DNA of 23,489 nucleotides from Sulfurimonadaceae bacterium (GTDB lineage: Bacteria; Campylobacterota; Campylobacteria; Campylobacterales; Sulfurimonadaceae): positions 5,097-28,585 of the forward strand of contig JAQUCZ010000003.1 in NCBI GenBank assembly GCA_028685945.1. The letters are read 5' to 3'. Positions within the stretch are counted from its first letter, which is position 1; the number at the start of each line of letters is the position of its first letter. Under the pieces are notes generated by a model. It saw only the letters and a list, made by a program, of their open reading frames with translations, made no database searches and was not told the origin of the DNA. The translations under genes and the position numbers were made by a program. This document shows positions 1 through 8,439 of this stretch, piece by piece.

Positions 1-34
1 AACTTTTTTGATTTTTCTATAAATAATTTTATAT

Positions 35-50
35 TATAATCTGCTATGAT
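35..50 (+). promoter_or_regulatory. Candidate promoter for the first response regulator
   Basis: Two overlapping -10 candidates lie upstream of the response regulator start at 99: a perfect TATAAT at 35-40, and TGCTATGAT (extended -10 form) ending at 50. The surroundings are very AT-rich and neither has a convincing -35 box. The start of transcription cannot be fixed from sequence alone. Confidence 0.35.
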
Positions 51-98
51 TATGTATCACAAAGTCATTACATTTTTTTGATAGAAGGTTCAGCGTTC

Positions 99-860
99 AT
101 GGCAGACAATATAGAAAAGAAAAATATTTTCATTGTAGAAGACGACGAAGTCACTGCACTCAATCTCAGCATCTCCCTTAAAAAACAGGGGTATGAGGTT
201 GTTGCTACATGCCATGACGTCGGATCCGCCAAAGAGAAGATGTTGCATATCCGCCCCGACATCATCATCGTCGATATCTCCCTGCAAGACCAAAGCGACG
301 GAATAGAGTTTGCCAAACATATTAGAAATGTTTATCGCATCCCTTTTATTTTCTTAACCTCTTACAGCGACGACGCCATCATCTCGGAGGCAAAACTTAC
401 CGAACCCTACGGCTACATAGTCAAGCCGTTCGAACCCGGTTCGCTCCATGCCACGATTCAGATGGCGCTTTTTAAATATGAGATGGAGCAAACAAGAAAA
501 GAGAGTGCACCCGTAATTAAACTCGATAAACTCAATCTCGAAAAAATGCTCCAAAACAAGCGTGTTTCCGACAAACCGATCGTGCCTTTCGGTGAAGATT
601 ACCATTTGGATATCAGCATATGCGAAACGTTTTACAAGGGGAAAAAAATAAAGCTTACCAAAAAAGAGAACGCTTTTTTACGCCTTTTGGTCGCACAATT
701 AGGACACGTAGTCACTTTCGAACAAGCTATAGAGTATGTTTGGGAGGATCACGGTGCAACCGAAAACAGCGTGCGAACCCTCGTATGGCGCCTACGCAAC
801 AAACTTGCAACCGATATCATCAAAAATGCCTCGGGGATCGGCTACTACATCGAAGAGTAG
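99..860 (+). CDS. Response regulator with receiver and OmpR-type winged-helix output domain
   Basis: This is a cytoplasmic two-component response regulator of 253 residues. The receiver domain spans about residues 9-125, with acidic residues E14/D15/D16, phospho-acceptor D59 (in IIIVDIS), switch T87 and conserved K109 (in YIVKPF). A linker of about 45 residues follows. The C-terminal winged helix (about 180-253) has LTKKENAFLRLL and SVRTLVWRLRNKL, typical of OmpR/PhoB DNA-recognition regions. I chose the ATG at 99, preceded by AGAAGG about 10 bases upstream; a TTG at 78 would add seven residues. The stop lies one base from the stop of the convergent hybrid histidine kinase, which is the obvious candidate partner, although that kinase carries its own receiver and HPt. 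The regulator may therefore end a phosphorelay kinase-receiver-HPt-regulator (inference). Target genes are unknown. Confidence 0.9.
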   Translation: MADNIEKKNIFIVEDDEVTALNLSISLKKQGYEVVATCHDVGSAKEKMLHIRPDIIIVDISLQDQSDGIEFAKHIRNVYRIPFIFLTSYSDDAIISEAKLTEPYGYIVKPFEPGSLHATIQMALFKYEMEQTRKESAPVIKLDKLNLEKMLQNKRVSDKPIVPFGEDYHLDISICETFYKGKKIKLTKKENAFLRLLVAQLGHVVTFEQAIEYVWEDHGATENSVRTLVWRLRNKLATDIIKNASGIGYYIEE

Positions 861-861
861 C

Positions 862-1890
862 CTAGATGATCTCCATCTTCTCCACCGAAGTTTTCATCCT
901 CACGTACACATCGGCGTAAGGGTAAAGCAAATCTTTCTCTTTTGCAGCTTCTTCCATAGCCGCACCGAATTTTTGCAACGATTCAATACGAAAATTCGCA
1001 CTCGAGCCTTTGATATTGTGTGCCAAAAGCGCTATCTTGGCATGTTCTTGTTGTCGAATCGCATTTTCGAGTTCGGGCAAAAGAGTTGCCATTTTTTTCT
1101 TATAAACCCCAAAAAGGAGTGCAAGTTCCTCTTTGTTTAGCATCAGCTCTTTGCACAACCTCTCTGCGTCAAGCCCCTCTTCCAAAAACTCCTGTTGCGA
1201 AGAAGAATTTTCATGGCATGTTGCGGCATTGGAGGATTTTAAAAATCTCATAAACACTCTCTCAAGCTCTTTAACGATAATCGGCTTGCCTAAAAACTCA
1301 TCGAATCCGCTTGAGAGTCCTCGCTCTTTTGCCCCTTTGATTACGTTTGCGGTCAGTGCCGAGACGGGAGTATGGGTGAGTCTTTTTTGTTTTTCGTATT
1401 TTAATATTTTTTGTACCGCTTCGTTGCCGTCCATCAGCGGCATCTGCTCATCCATTAAAATCAGATCGTAGCTGTTTTGTTTGTACAGCGCAACCGCTTC
1501 TACGCCGTTACATGCCAAGTCGTAGGTCAGACCGTATTTACCGAGCAAAATTTTTATCAGCTCTTGGTTGGCTTCGTTATCTTCGGCTACCAAAATATGC
1601 CCTTCGAATTTTTGGTTCTGTGCAGAAAGAGGGTTTTGCGCCGACTGCATCTCTAAAAGCGACGCAAAAATATTTCTCATTTTTGAGCAGTACAGAGGAA
1701 AACACATAGGTCGTATATGGGAAAAAGTTTCATAATCGTCATACATGCGGCTCATCATAGCGATAAACTTTCTCCCTTTTGTTTGGCGTATCGCTTCGCG
1801 GATATCCTCGTCTACGTTTTCATGCACGAAAAGCGCCACGTCAAACGGCTCTTGCAAGTTATCGATCACCGCAACGTCCATTTTGAACAT
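862..1890 (-). CDS. Receiver-HPt C-terminal part of a frame-split hybrid histidine kinase
   Basis: This 342-residue frame contains a degenerate receiver-like region (about 1-85, starting MFKMDVAVIDN), a true receiver (about 97-215: HILVAEDNEANQ, phospho-acceptor D in LILMDEQMPLMDG, K in FLGKP) and a C-terminal HPt domain with the phosphohistidine in LLAHNIKGSSANF. These are phosphorelay modules that normally sit downstream of the kinase core in one polypeptide. The upstream kinase frame (1902-3572) ends just before it. Reading one extra base at a C5 tract (plus-strand GGGGG at 1939-1943) joins the two frames without a stop through ENKRCFQYEAFVKYAD into this protein. The ATG at 1890 has no good ribosome binding site. 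I therefore see it as the detached C-terminal part of a hybrid kinase: a real frameshift, a sequencing error, or, less likely, programmed slippage. If translated on its own it would be a receiver-HPt phosphotransfer protein. Confidence 0.8.
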   Translation of the reverse strand: MFKMDVAVIDNLQEPFDVALFVHENVDEDIREAIRQTKGRKFIAMMSRMYDDYETFSHIRPMCFPLYCSKMRNIFASLLEMQSAQNPLSAQNQKFEGHILVAEDNEANQELIKILLGKYGLTYDLACNGVEAVALYKQNSYDLILMDEQMPLMDGNEAVQKILKYEKQKRLTHTPVSALTANVIKGAKERGLSSGFDEFLGKPIIVKELERVFMRFLKSSNAATCHENSSSQQEFLEEGLDAERLCKELMLNKEELALLFGVYKKKMATLLPELENAIRQQEHAKIALLAHNIKGSSANFRIESLQKFGAAMEEAAKEKDLLYPYADVYVRMKTSVEKMEII

Positions 1891-1901
1891 ATCGGCATAC
1901 T

Positions 1902-3572
1902 TTACAAAAGCTTCGTACTGGAAACAACGCTTATTTTCGGGGGAATAAAAACGATTTTTAGGTCTTTAAACGCGACCATATCGTCAAACGCCCTACACTG
2001 GGCGTTGCGCACCTCGACGGGAATCTCGATGCTAAAGGTGCTTCCCTTGCCTAGCCGGGAGTCTACGTAGATTTTTCCCCCCATATGGTGCACGAGCTGG
2101 TTACAGATTGAAAGCCCAAGACCCGTCCCCTCTTTCTTTTTCATACCGCTGTTGCCCGCTTGGGTAAATGCCAAAAAGATCGTCTCTTTATCTTCGGGGG
2201 CAACCCCGATCCCCTCATCTTTGACGCTGATTTTGAGAATATTGTCACGGCAGCTTGCTTCAACGCCGATCACTCCCTCTTCGGGGCTAAATTTAATCGC
2301 ATTACTTAAAAAGTTGGAAATCACCTGCTTGATACGAAGCGCATCCGCGTACAGCTCTTTGGGTATATCGGGGTTGACAAACGAGGTGATGGTCAGATTT
2401 TTCGATGCCGCACTTGCCACAAAAAGCTCCATCGTATGGTTAAGCTCCTCGTGCAACGAAAAGTTTTTCGGCTCCACCGTAAATTCGCCGCTGCGCAGTT
2501 TTGAAAAATCGAGTATATCGTTGATAATGCTTAAAAGATTTTCGCCGCTGTTTTGGATAATTCCCAAATAGTTGCGATGTTTCTCCGAAAGATTTTCATC
2601 CAGCAACAAACTCACGAAACCTAAAATCGCATTGAGCGGGGTGCGTATCTCATGGGACATGTTTGAGAGGAAATAATCTTTTACCTGCGAAGCACGAAGC
2701 GCTTCGGCGCAGGCATCGACGAGTTTTGTTACGTCGTAGCCGATCGACATATATTCCGTCGTATTATCGTAAGGGTCATTGATTTTTACGATCGTGACGT
2801 CCACGTAAAAATACTCACCGTCTTGTTTAAGGTTTTTGATCGTTCCGCGAAAGATGTTTTTTGTTAAAAGCTCGTCCCAGAGGTTTTTGTAAAACTCCTG
2901 CGTCATTTGCGGATGGCGCATAATATTGTGTTTGCGCCCTAAAAGTTCGCTCTCGCCGTAACCGCTAAGCTCGATAAACTTTTCGTTGACGTAGGTGATA
3001 TGCCCTTTGGAATCGGTTTTGGTGATAAGTGCACCCTCGTCAAGCGCTTTTTTATATTCGCTTAGAAGTTTGACATGCCTGTCTATCTCCTGCTCTTTTT
3101 GAAAAATCGTATCGGTATAAAAACGCAAAACACCGCGAAAGTTTTTGTCGAAAATAAAATAGATTTCATTGGCATACTCTTGGGAGGCAAACCCTTTTTC
3201 AAAACCTATGTCGATCATCGCGCGGCGAAAATGGCTGCATAGCTCATAAAGCTCGCCGGCTTGGATCTCTTTGCCTTTGAGATATTCCAAAAACGACTGG
3301 ATCGCGGGGCAATTTCCGATAGCTACCTCCCCCGAGATAACCCCCATGAAATAATCGAAAATCCCGTTTGCGTAGTCGTTGGTAAAAACCTCTACGTCGA
3401 TCTCGTGGATCCGCAAAATCTTTTTGGGGGCTTTGTAGGAGAGCCATTTTCTTAAGACATCCTCTTTCGCTTCCAAAAGGAGCGGGCGTACGAGCCTTAA
3501 ATGGCGAGTTTTTACTTTCATCTGCTGCACTTGTTTCAAATTTTCAGACGGAAATAGTATCATTTTTTCCAT
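1902..3572 (-). CDS. Soluble PAS-domain histidine kinase (N-terminal part of a hybrid kinase)
   Basis: This 556-residue sensor kinase has no membrane segment or signal peptide and so is likely cytoplasmic. In order: an alpha-helical N-terminal sensor-like region (about 20-170, family not identified), a PAS domain (about 178-290; ITYVNEKFIELSGY, GYDVT), the HisKA dimerisation helix with H-box MSHEIRTPLNAI, and an ATPase domain with N-box SNFLSNAIKFS, G1 VKDEGIGV and G2 GTGLGLSI. The last 15 or so residues after FIPP do not look like the family and arise from a frame change at the C5 tract at 1939-1943, before the receiver and HPt encoded next. It starts seven bases after the pepN stop, so the two are probably cotranscribed. 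The ATG at 3572 is followed by another at residue 4; neither has a strong ribosome binding site. Its signal is unknown, although PAS domains often sense redox state or small ligands. Confidence 0.87.
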   Translation of the reverse strand: MEKMILFPSENLKQVQQMKVKTRHLRLVRPLLLEAKEDVLRKWLSYKAPKKILRIHEIDVEVFTNDYANGIFDYFMGVISGEVAIGNCPAIQSFLEYLKGKEIQAGELYELCSHFRRAMIDIGFEKGFASQEYANEIYFIFDKNFRGVLRFYTDTIFQKEQEIDRHVKLLSEYKKALDEGALITKTDSKGHITYVNEKFIELSGYGESELLGRKHNIMRHPQMTQEFYKNLWDELLTKNIFRGTIKNLKQDGEYFYVDVTIVKINDPYDNTTEYMSIGYDVTKLVDACAEALRASQVKDYFLSNMSHEIRTPLNAILGFVSLLLDENLSEKHRNYLGIIQNSGENLLSIINDILDFSKLRSGEFTVEPKNFSLHEELNHTMELFVASAASKNLTITSFVNPDIPKELYADALRIKQVISNFLSNAIKFSPEEGVIGVEASCRDNILKISVKDEGIGVAPEDKETIFLAFTQAGNSGMKKKEGTGLGLSICNQLVHHMGGKIYVDSRLGKGSTFSIEIPVEVRNAQCRAFDDMVAFKDLKIVFIPPKISVVSSTKLL

Positions 3573-3579
3573 TAAACTC

Positions 3580-6147
3580 TTAGGGGTGTTTTTTCAGGAT
3601 TTTGCTCACTATCTCGTAGCTGTTTTTTGAAAGCCCCTCGTGCGCTATCACTTTTTGCAGCTCGATCTTCATAAGCGCTTTGTTGTGCGGGTTCATTTTT
3701 TCATACAGCTTAAAAGCGTTGCAGAGTGCCGAACCCATCTGGGCGTTGATCGCATCGATCTCTAAAATCTTTTGGGCGACAAACTTGTACCCCAAACCGT
3801 CTTTGGCATGGAAGTGTTTGAAATTACGCGCAAATACCCCGATAAGCGAGCGCACGAGGTTGGGCACTTTGACGTCGTAAACAGGATCGTTTTGCAGCGC
3901 CCTAACGCGATCGAGCACCCCTTCGCGCTCCGAAGCCGCTAGGATCGAGAGATATTTGTTCATCACGAGCGTATCGTGTTTGTATTTGGCGTAAAAATCC
4001 GCCATTGCGACCGCTGAGAGTGCCGCGGAGCCGTTTTCTAAAATATCGAGTGCCGTGATACGATCGCTCATACTCAAAGACTCCTCGTATTGTTTTTTTG
4101 CTCTCTCTAGCACTGCCTCCGATTTAAGCGCACTCAAAATACGCAACACCCTGTTTTTCAGTGCTCTCTCCCCCATGCTCTCGGCGTCGATGCTATTATT
4201 CTTTGGCATGTGGCAGTTTTCATAGAGCATTTGCAGTTTTGCTTCGTACCTACATGCCAAGGCATGTTGCAACCTCTCAAGCGCATCGTAAATCGGTTCA
4301 AAGTCGATCACCTCCATTCTCTGCGAAAGGGTCGTCGCACTCGGAAGCTCCAAAAGCAGCGCTTTGTAGGAAAGATCGGTATCGAGATCAAGAAGATAAC
4401 CGTAGTTTTCCACAAAAAGCGGATCGACTTCCCCCGTTTTGATCAGTTGTTCAAGCGTTGCTACCGCAAACGACTGCGCACTCTCGTAACGCACGAAACC
4501 GTTTCTATCGTGGCGCATCAAAAACGGGTACGCGGTGTTTTCTTGCTCAACGATGATCGGCGCCGAAAAATCGCGGTTGAGCGAGACGATCGGGGAGGAG
4601 GCAAACCCTTCAAATACAAACTCCTCGTGCTCCTGCGAAACGACCAAAACCGTCTCTAATATCTCTTTGCCCTCTTGGTCTAGCAAACCTATCTTTAAAG
4701 GAAAATAGTAGGGAAGCTGCTTTGTGCCGTCTATGGCATGCGGCACGATTTGACGGAGTTTGAGCGTGTATTTTCCATCTGCAAAGCTCTCTTGGACTTT
4801 GAGCTTCGGGGTACCGCTTTGGCAATACCAACGCTCAAACTGCTCCAAATTTTCGCCGCCAGCATGGGACATTGCCCATAAAAAATCTTTGGTCGTTACC
4901 GCTTGACCGTCAAACGTTTCAAAATAGAGATCGCTCGCCGCGCGGAAACGCTCCGCGCCTAAAAGGGTGTGGATCATGCGGATCACCTCGGCACCCTTTT
5001 CGTACACCGTCGCGGTGTAAAAATTATTCATCGAAATATACGATTCGGGTTGGATCGGGTGTGCCGTCGGGGAGGCGTCTTCGACAAACTGGCGCTCGCG
5101 CAACATTTTGACGTCTTTGATACGTTGCACATGCCAAGAGTGCATATCTGCCGAAAAACACTGGTCGCGAAACACCGTAAGCCCTTCTTTGAGCGTGAGT
5201 TGGAACCAATCGCGGCAGGTGATGCGGTTGCCCGTCCAGTTGTGAAAATACTCGTGTGCGATGACACTCTCAATCCCCATAAAATCGGCGTCTGTCGCCA
5301 CGTCGCTATCGGCTAGGACGTAATGGGAGTTAAAGATATTAAGCCCTTTGTTCTCCATGGCACCCATATTAAAGCTATCCACCGCTACGATATTGTAGAT
5401 ATCCAGATCGTACGCCCTACCGTAAACCTTTTCATCCCAGAGCATCGACTTTTTGAGCGATTCCATGGCATGTGCACATTTGGACTCGTTCCCTTTGTCG
5501 CAGTAGATATTCAGCTCCACCTCGCGCCCCTCCATCGTGGTAAAACGGTCGCTTATGCTTCCCAAATTCCCCGCGACGAGTGCAAAGAGGTAAGATGGTT
5601 TTGGATGCGGATCGTACCACGTGACGCTGTGGCGCCCCTCTTCGATTTGGCATGCGGTATTTTTATTGCCGTTGCTAAGGAGCACGGGGTATTTTTTCGT
5701 ATCTGCACTGATCGTGACGGTAAAAACGCTCATCACGTCGGGACGGTCTATGTAGGGGGTTATGCGCCGAAACCCCTCGGGTTCGTTTTGGGTACAAAAG
5801 ATGGTTCCCGATTTGTACAGCCCCTCCAACTCGGTGTTGTTTTGGGGGTAGATGATGTTGGTGATACGGAGCAAAAAGTTCTGCGGCACGTTTGCCACGG
5901 TAAGTTTTTCCTCTTCGTATCTATAGCGCGAAGGGGTGAGTTGAAGGTCGTTGAGCCACATCTCTTCGAGTTCAAGGTCGATGCTATCAAGCACCAAATC
6001 TTTGGCATGTAGATCGATTTTTTCGATCTCAAGCGTGCTGTTTACACGGGTAAACTCTTCGAAGAGTTCAAACTCCAAAGAGACGCTGCGGATTGTAAAT
6101 TCGGGTTTTTTATAATCTTTTAAATAGATAGCTTGGGGTTGTGTCAT
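3580..6147 (-). CDS. pepN: Aminopeptidase N, M1 family zinc metallopeptidase
   Basis: PepN removes N-terminal residues from peptides in the cytoplasm during protein turnover. The protein has 855 residues, close to the usual size of about 870. The N-terminal beta domain is followed by the substrate-binding GAMEN motif (262-266) and the zinc site HEYFH (H298, E299, H302) with third ligand E321 in LKEG, at almost the same positions as in E. coli PepN. The long helical C-terminal region matches the PepN subgroup rather than eukaryotic-type M1 enzymes. The ATG at 6147 has only a weak AG-rich upstream region. It is divergent from the pglB-like gene across 128 bases and is followed after seven bases by the histidine kinase. 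The gene holds eight copies of the TGGCATG word, the densest coding cluster in the window. Confidence 0.96.
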   Translation of the reverse strand: MTQPQAIYLKDYKKPEFTIRSVSLEFELFEEFTRVNSTLEIEKIDLHAKDLVLDSIDLELEEMWLNDLQLTPSRYRYEEEKLTVANVPQNFLLRITNIIYPQNNTELEGLYKSGTIFCTQNEPEGFRRITPYIDRPDVMSVFTVTISADTKKYPVLLSNGNKNTACQIEEGRHSVTWYDPHPKPSYLFALVAGNLGSISDRFTTMEGREVELNIYCDKGNESKCAHAMESLKKSMLWDEKVYGRAYDLDIYNIVAVDSFNMGAMENKGLNIFNSHYVLADSDVATDADFMGIESVIAHEYFHNWTGNRITCRDWFQLTLKEGLTVFRDQCFSADMHSWHVQRIKDVKMLRERQFVEDASPTAHPIQPESYISMNNFYTATVYEKGAEVIRMIHTLLGAERFRAASDLYFETFDGQAVTTKDFLWAMSHAGGENLEQFERWYCQSGTPKLKVQESFADGKYTLKLRQIVPHAIDGTKQLPYYFPLKIGLLDQEGKEILETVLVVSQEHEEFVFEGFASSPIVSLNRDFSAPIIVEQENTAYPFLMRHDRNGFVRYESAQSFAVATLEQLIKTGEVDPLFVENYGYLLDLDTDLSYKALLLELPSATTLSQRMEVIDFEPIYDALERLQHALACRYEAKLQMLYENCHMPKNNSIDAESMGERALKNRVLRILSALKSEAVLERAKKQYEESLSMSDRITALDILENGSAALSAVAMADFYAKYKHDTLVMNKYLSILAASEREGVLDRVRALQNDPVYDVKVPNLVRSLIGVFARNFKHFHAKDGLGYKFVAQKILEIDAINAQMGSALCNAFKLYEKMNPHNKALMKIELQKVIAHEGLSKNSYEIVSKILKKHP

Positions 6148-6275
6148 GCTCTGCTTCTTTTTTTTTCAAAAATAATACCACGCTTTGGCTCAAGCATCGG
6201 TTAAATCAAAACATCAGCTTCTCTATACTACAATCACGCATTCAACGTAAAAAATCACACTTTAAAAGAGTTCTT

Positions 6276-8408
6276 ATGATCACTACGCAAAATAAGCAAA
6301 CACTCCTGCTTATCCTCATCGCCTTTTTGTTTAGCTTCGCTTTTCGCCTCGTTTGGGTTTTTCAGTTCCAAGACTACGAGCAGTTTTATTTTAACGATCA
6401 GTTTATGATCAACACCAACGACGGCTACTACTTTGCCGAGGGTGCGCGCGACATTCTCGCAGGAGAATCGCAAGAGAACGATCTTTCGCCGATTGATAAC
6501 GCCGTCTCGATCGCTACCGCTTTTTTCGCTACGATTCTCCCTTTTTCATTTGAGAGCATCATCTTCTACATGCCGGCTTTTTTGGCTTCTCTGATCGTTG
6601 TTCCCATGATTCTCATCGGCAAAGCGCTCAAACATATCGAAGTGGGGTTTGTCGCCGCACTCTTTGGCGCCATCGCCCACAGCTACTACAACCGTACCAT
6701 GATCGGCTACTACGATACCGATATGCTCAATATCGTTTTCCCCGTATTCTTACTTTGGTCGCTGATCTTTGCTTTGCAAACGAGAGAAGAGAAATATATC
6801 CTCTTTAGCGGGCTCGAAATCGTAGCGTACCGTTGGTGGTATCCCCAAAGCTACTCTTTGGAGTTTGCGTTTATCGCCCTTGTGATTGCCTATACCCTCT
6901 ACCTGCTTTACAAAAAAGAGGATATCCGTTACGAATTGCTCTTGCTTGGGGTGATGTTTTTTGCGATGATGGGGCTTGATAATCTTGTACGTTTTGGGAT
7001 CGTCATCGCGCTTTATCTGGCTATAAAACAAGGATTGATCCAAAAATTCGCTTTACCTCTTTTTGTCCTAGCGCTCTTGAGCTTTTTCGCAACGGGAGGC
7101 TTTGCACCGATCTGGGGATCTCTGAGTAGTTACGTTTTTACGACCGCTACTTCCGCAACGGGCAGCGATCTTTCGCTCCATTTTTACAATGTCGTAGGTA
7201 CCGTGCGCGAAGCCGGGAAAATCCCTTTTGATGTGTTTGCCAACCGCATCAGCGGGCACAGCGTAACCTTTATACTTGCAATCGGAGGCTATTTATGGCT
7301 TGCCTACCGCCACAAAGCGATGTTGCTGGCCCTGCCGCTTTTGGGACTCGGATTTTTGGCGTATGCGGGAGGGCTTCGCTTTACGATCTACGCCGTACCT
7401 GTTTTGGCATTCGGGATCGCGTACCTTATCTACCAACTTTCTTCACTCACCAATACCGAGTTTAAAAAATACTTTTTTATGAGTCTTCTCTCTTTTGCCG
7501 CATTGCTACCAAATATTTTTCATATTATCGAATACAAAGTCCCTACGGTTTTAATGCAACAAGAGGTTCAAGCGCTCGATCAGCTTAAAAATATTTCCCA
7601 AAGGGAAGACTACGTTGCGGCATGGTGGGATTACGGCTACCCTATCCGCTACTACGGCGACGTCAAAACCCTTATCGACGGCGGGAAACACTCGGGAAGC
7701 GACAATTTTGCAACCAGCTTTCTTTTGACTAACCCTCAAACCCCTGCCGCGCGGATGGCTCGTTTGGATGTTGAATACACCGAAACAAAATTCAACCTCC
7801 CAAGCGATGCTCCCGCAAAGTACCGTACAAATCTTGCCAACATGGTACTTGATTACGGTTTTAGCGATGCGAACGACTTCCTTGCCGCCCTCTCTTTAGA
7901 GGAGCTGAAGCTTCCGGAAAAAACGCGCGATGTCTACCTCTATCTGCCTAACCGTATGATGGGTATCTACCCTACCATCACCTATTTTTCAAATCTCGAT
8001 CTTATGAGCGGCACCCAAGGGGCGCAGCCTTTTTACCATTTTACAACCCTCTTTGAAGAGGATCAGGGGTATATCTATCTTGGCTACTACAACCGACAAG
8101 ATATCCGCCTCAATAAAGCAACGGGAAATATAGAGATCGACAAAGGAAGAGTCGCCATAGGGGTTAAAGATTTCACCCTTACCTACTACGATGCGAATGA
8201 AAATCTTCAACACACGACCAATGAGATAAAGTTCGACGGCAAGCTTCACCTTGTGTATATGAAAAGCTACAACCAGTTTCTCGTAGTCGATGAAAGCGTG
8301 TACAACTCCACCTATTTCCGCCTTTTTGTATTGGAAGATTACGACACGAATCTGTTTGAACCGGCGATCTTAACGCCCCATACGAAAATCTACAAACTTA
8401 AAATCTAA
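6276..8408 (+). CDS. pglB: PglB/STT3-type oligosaccharyltransferase
   Basis: This is a membrane enzyme of 710 residues, close to the size of Campylobacter PglB, which transfers lipid-linked oligosaccharide to asparagine side chains on the periplasmic side. The N-terminal half is a multi-pass membrane domain starting at LLLILIAFLFSFAFRLVW. The first loop has the metal-binding acidic motif (TNDGYYFAEGARD). The soluble C-terminal domain carries the STT3 signature WWDYG at residues 450-454, then DGGKHSG. The ATG at 6276 has AAAAGAG five bases upstream; a GTG at 6141 would add 45 residues that do not look like a membrane anchor and would overlap the pepN start. No other glycan gene (flippase, glycosyltransferases, sugar modification) is nearby, so it is an orphan here. 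A hairpin made of two CATGCCAAG words follows the stop. The family call is firm; the glycan and targets cannot be read. Confidence 0.93.
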   Translation: MITTQNKQTLLLILIAFLFSFAFRLVWVFQFQDYEQFYFNDQFMINTNDGYYFAEGARDILAGESQENDLSPIDNAVSIATAFFATILPFSFESIIFYMPAFLASLIVVPMILIGKALKHIEVGFVAALFGAIAHSYYNRTMIGYYDTDMLNIVFPVFLLWSLIFALQTREEKYILFSGLEIVAYRWWYPQSYSLEFAFIALVIAYTLYLLYKKEDIRYELLLLGVMFFAMMGLDNLVRFGIVIALYLAIKQGLIQKFALPLFVLALLSFFATGGFAPIWGSLSSYVFTTATSATGSDLSLHFYNVVGTVREAGKIPFDVFANRISGHSVTFILAIGGYLWLAYRHKAMLLALPLLGLGFLAYAGGLRFTIYAVPVLAFGIAYLIYQLSSLTNTEFKKYFFMSLLSFAALLPNIFHIIEYKVPTVLMQQEVQALDQLKNISQREDYVAAWWDYGYPIRYYGDVKTLIDGGKHSGSDNFATSFLLTNPQTPAARMARLDVEYTETKFNLPSDAPAKYRTNLANMVLDYGFSDANDFLAALSLEELKLPEKTRDVYLYLPNRMMGIYPTITYFSNLDLMSGTQGAQPFYHFTTLFEEDQGYIYLGYYNRQDIRLNKATGNIEIDKGRVAIGVKDFTLTYYDANENLQHTTNEIKFDGKLHLVYMKSYNQFLVVDESVYNSTYFRLFVLEDYDTNLFEPAILTPHTKIYKLKI

Positions 8409-8412
8409 CCTT

Positions 8413-8439
8413 ACATGCCAAGGTTTTCACTTGGCATGT
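8413..8439. terminator. Hairpin of two facing CATGCCAAG words between convergent genes
   Basis: ACATGCCAAG (8413-8422) and CTTGGCATGT (8430-8439) form a perfect 10-bp stem with a 7-base loop. It sits after the pglB stop and overlaps the last codons of the convergent GGDEF-EAL gene, whose C-terminus (H-A-K) is encoded by the right arm. On the plus strand only a short purine-rich stretch follows, so a U-tract is missing. The arms match the dispersed word, which suggests an uptake-sequence pair doubling as a bidirectional terminator (inference). Confidence 0.6.

Noticed and set aside
5323..6012. Long plus-strand open frame of 229 codons
   Set aside because: It lies antisense within pepN, which has all the catalytic motifs; it shows no recognisable domain and results from the codon bias of the real gene.
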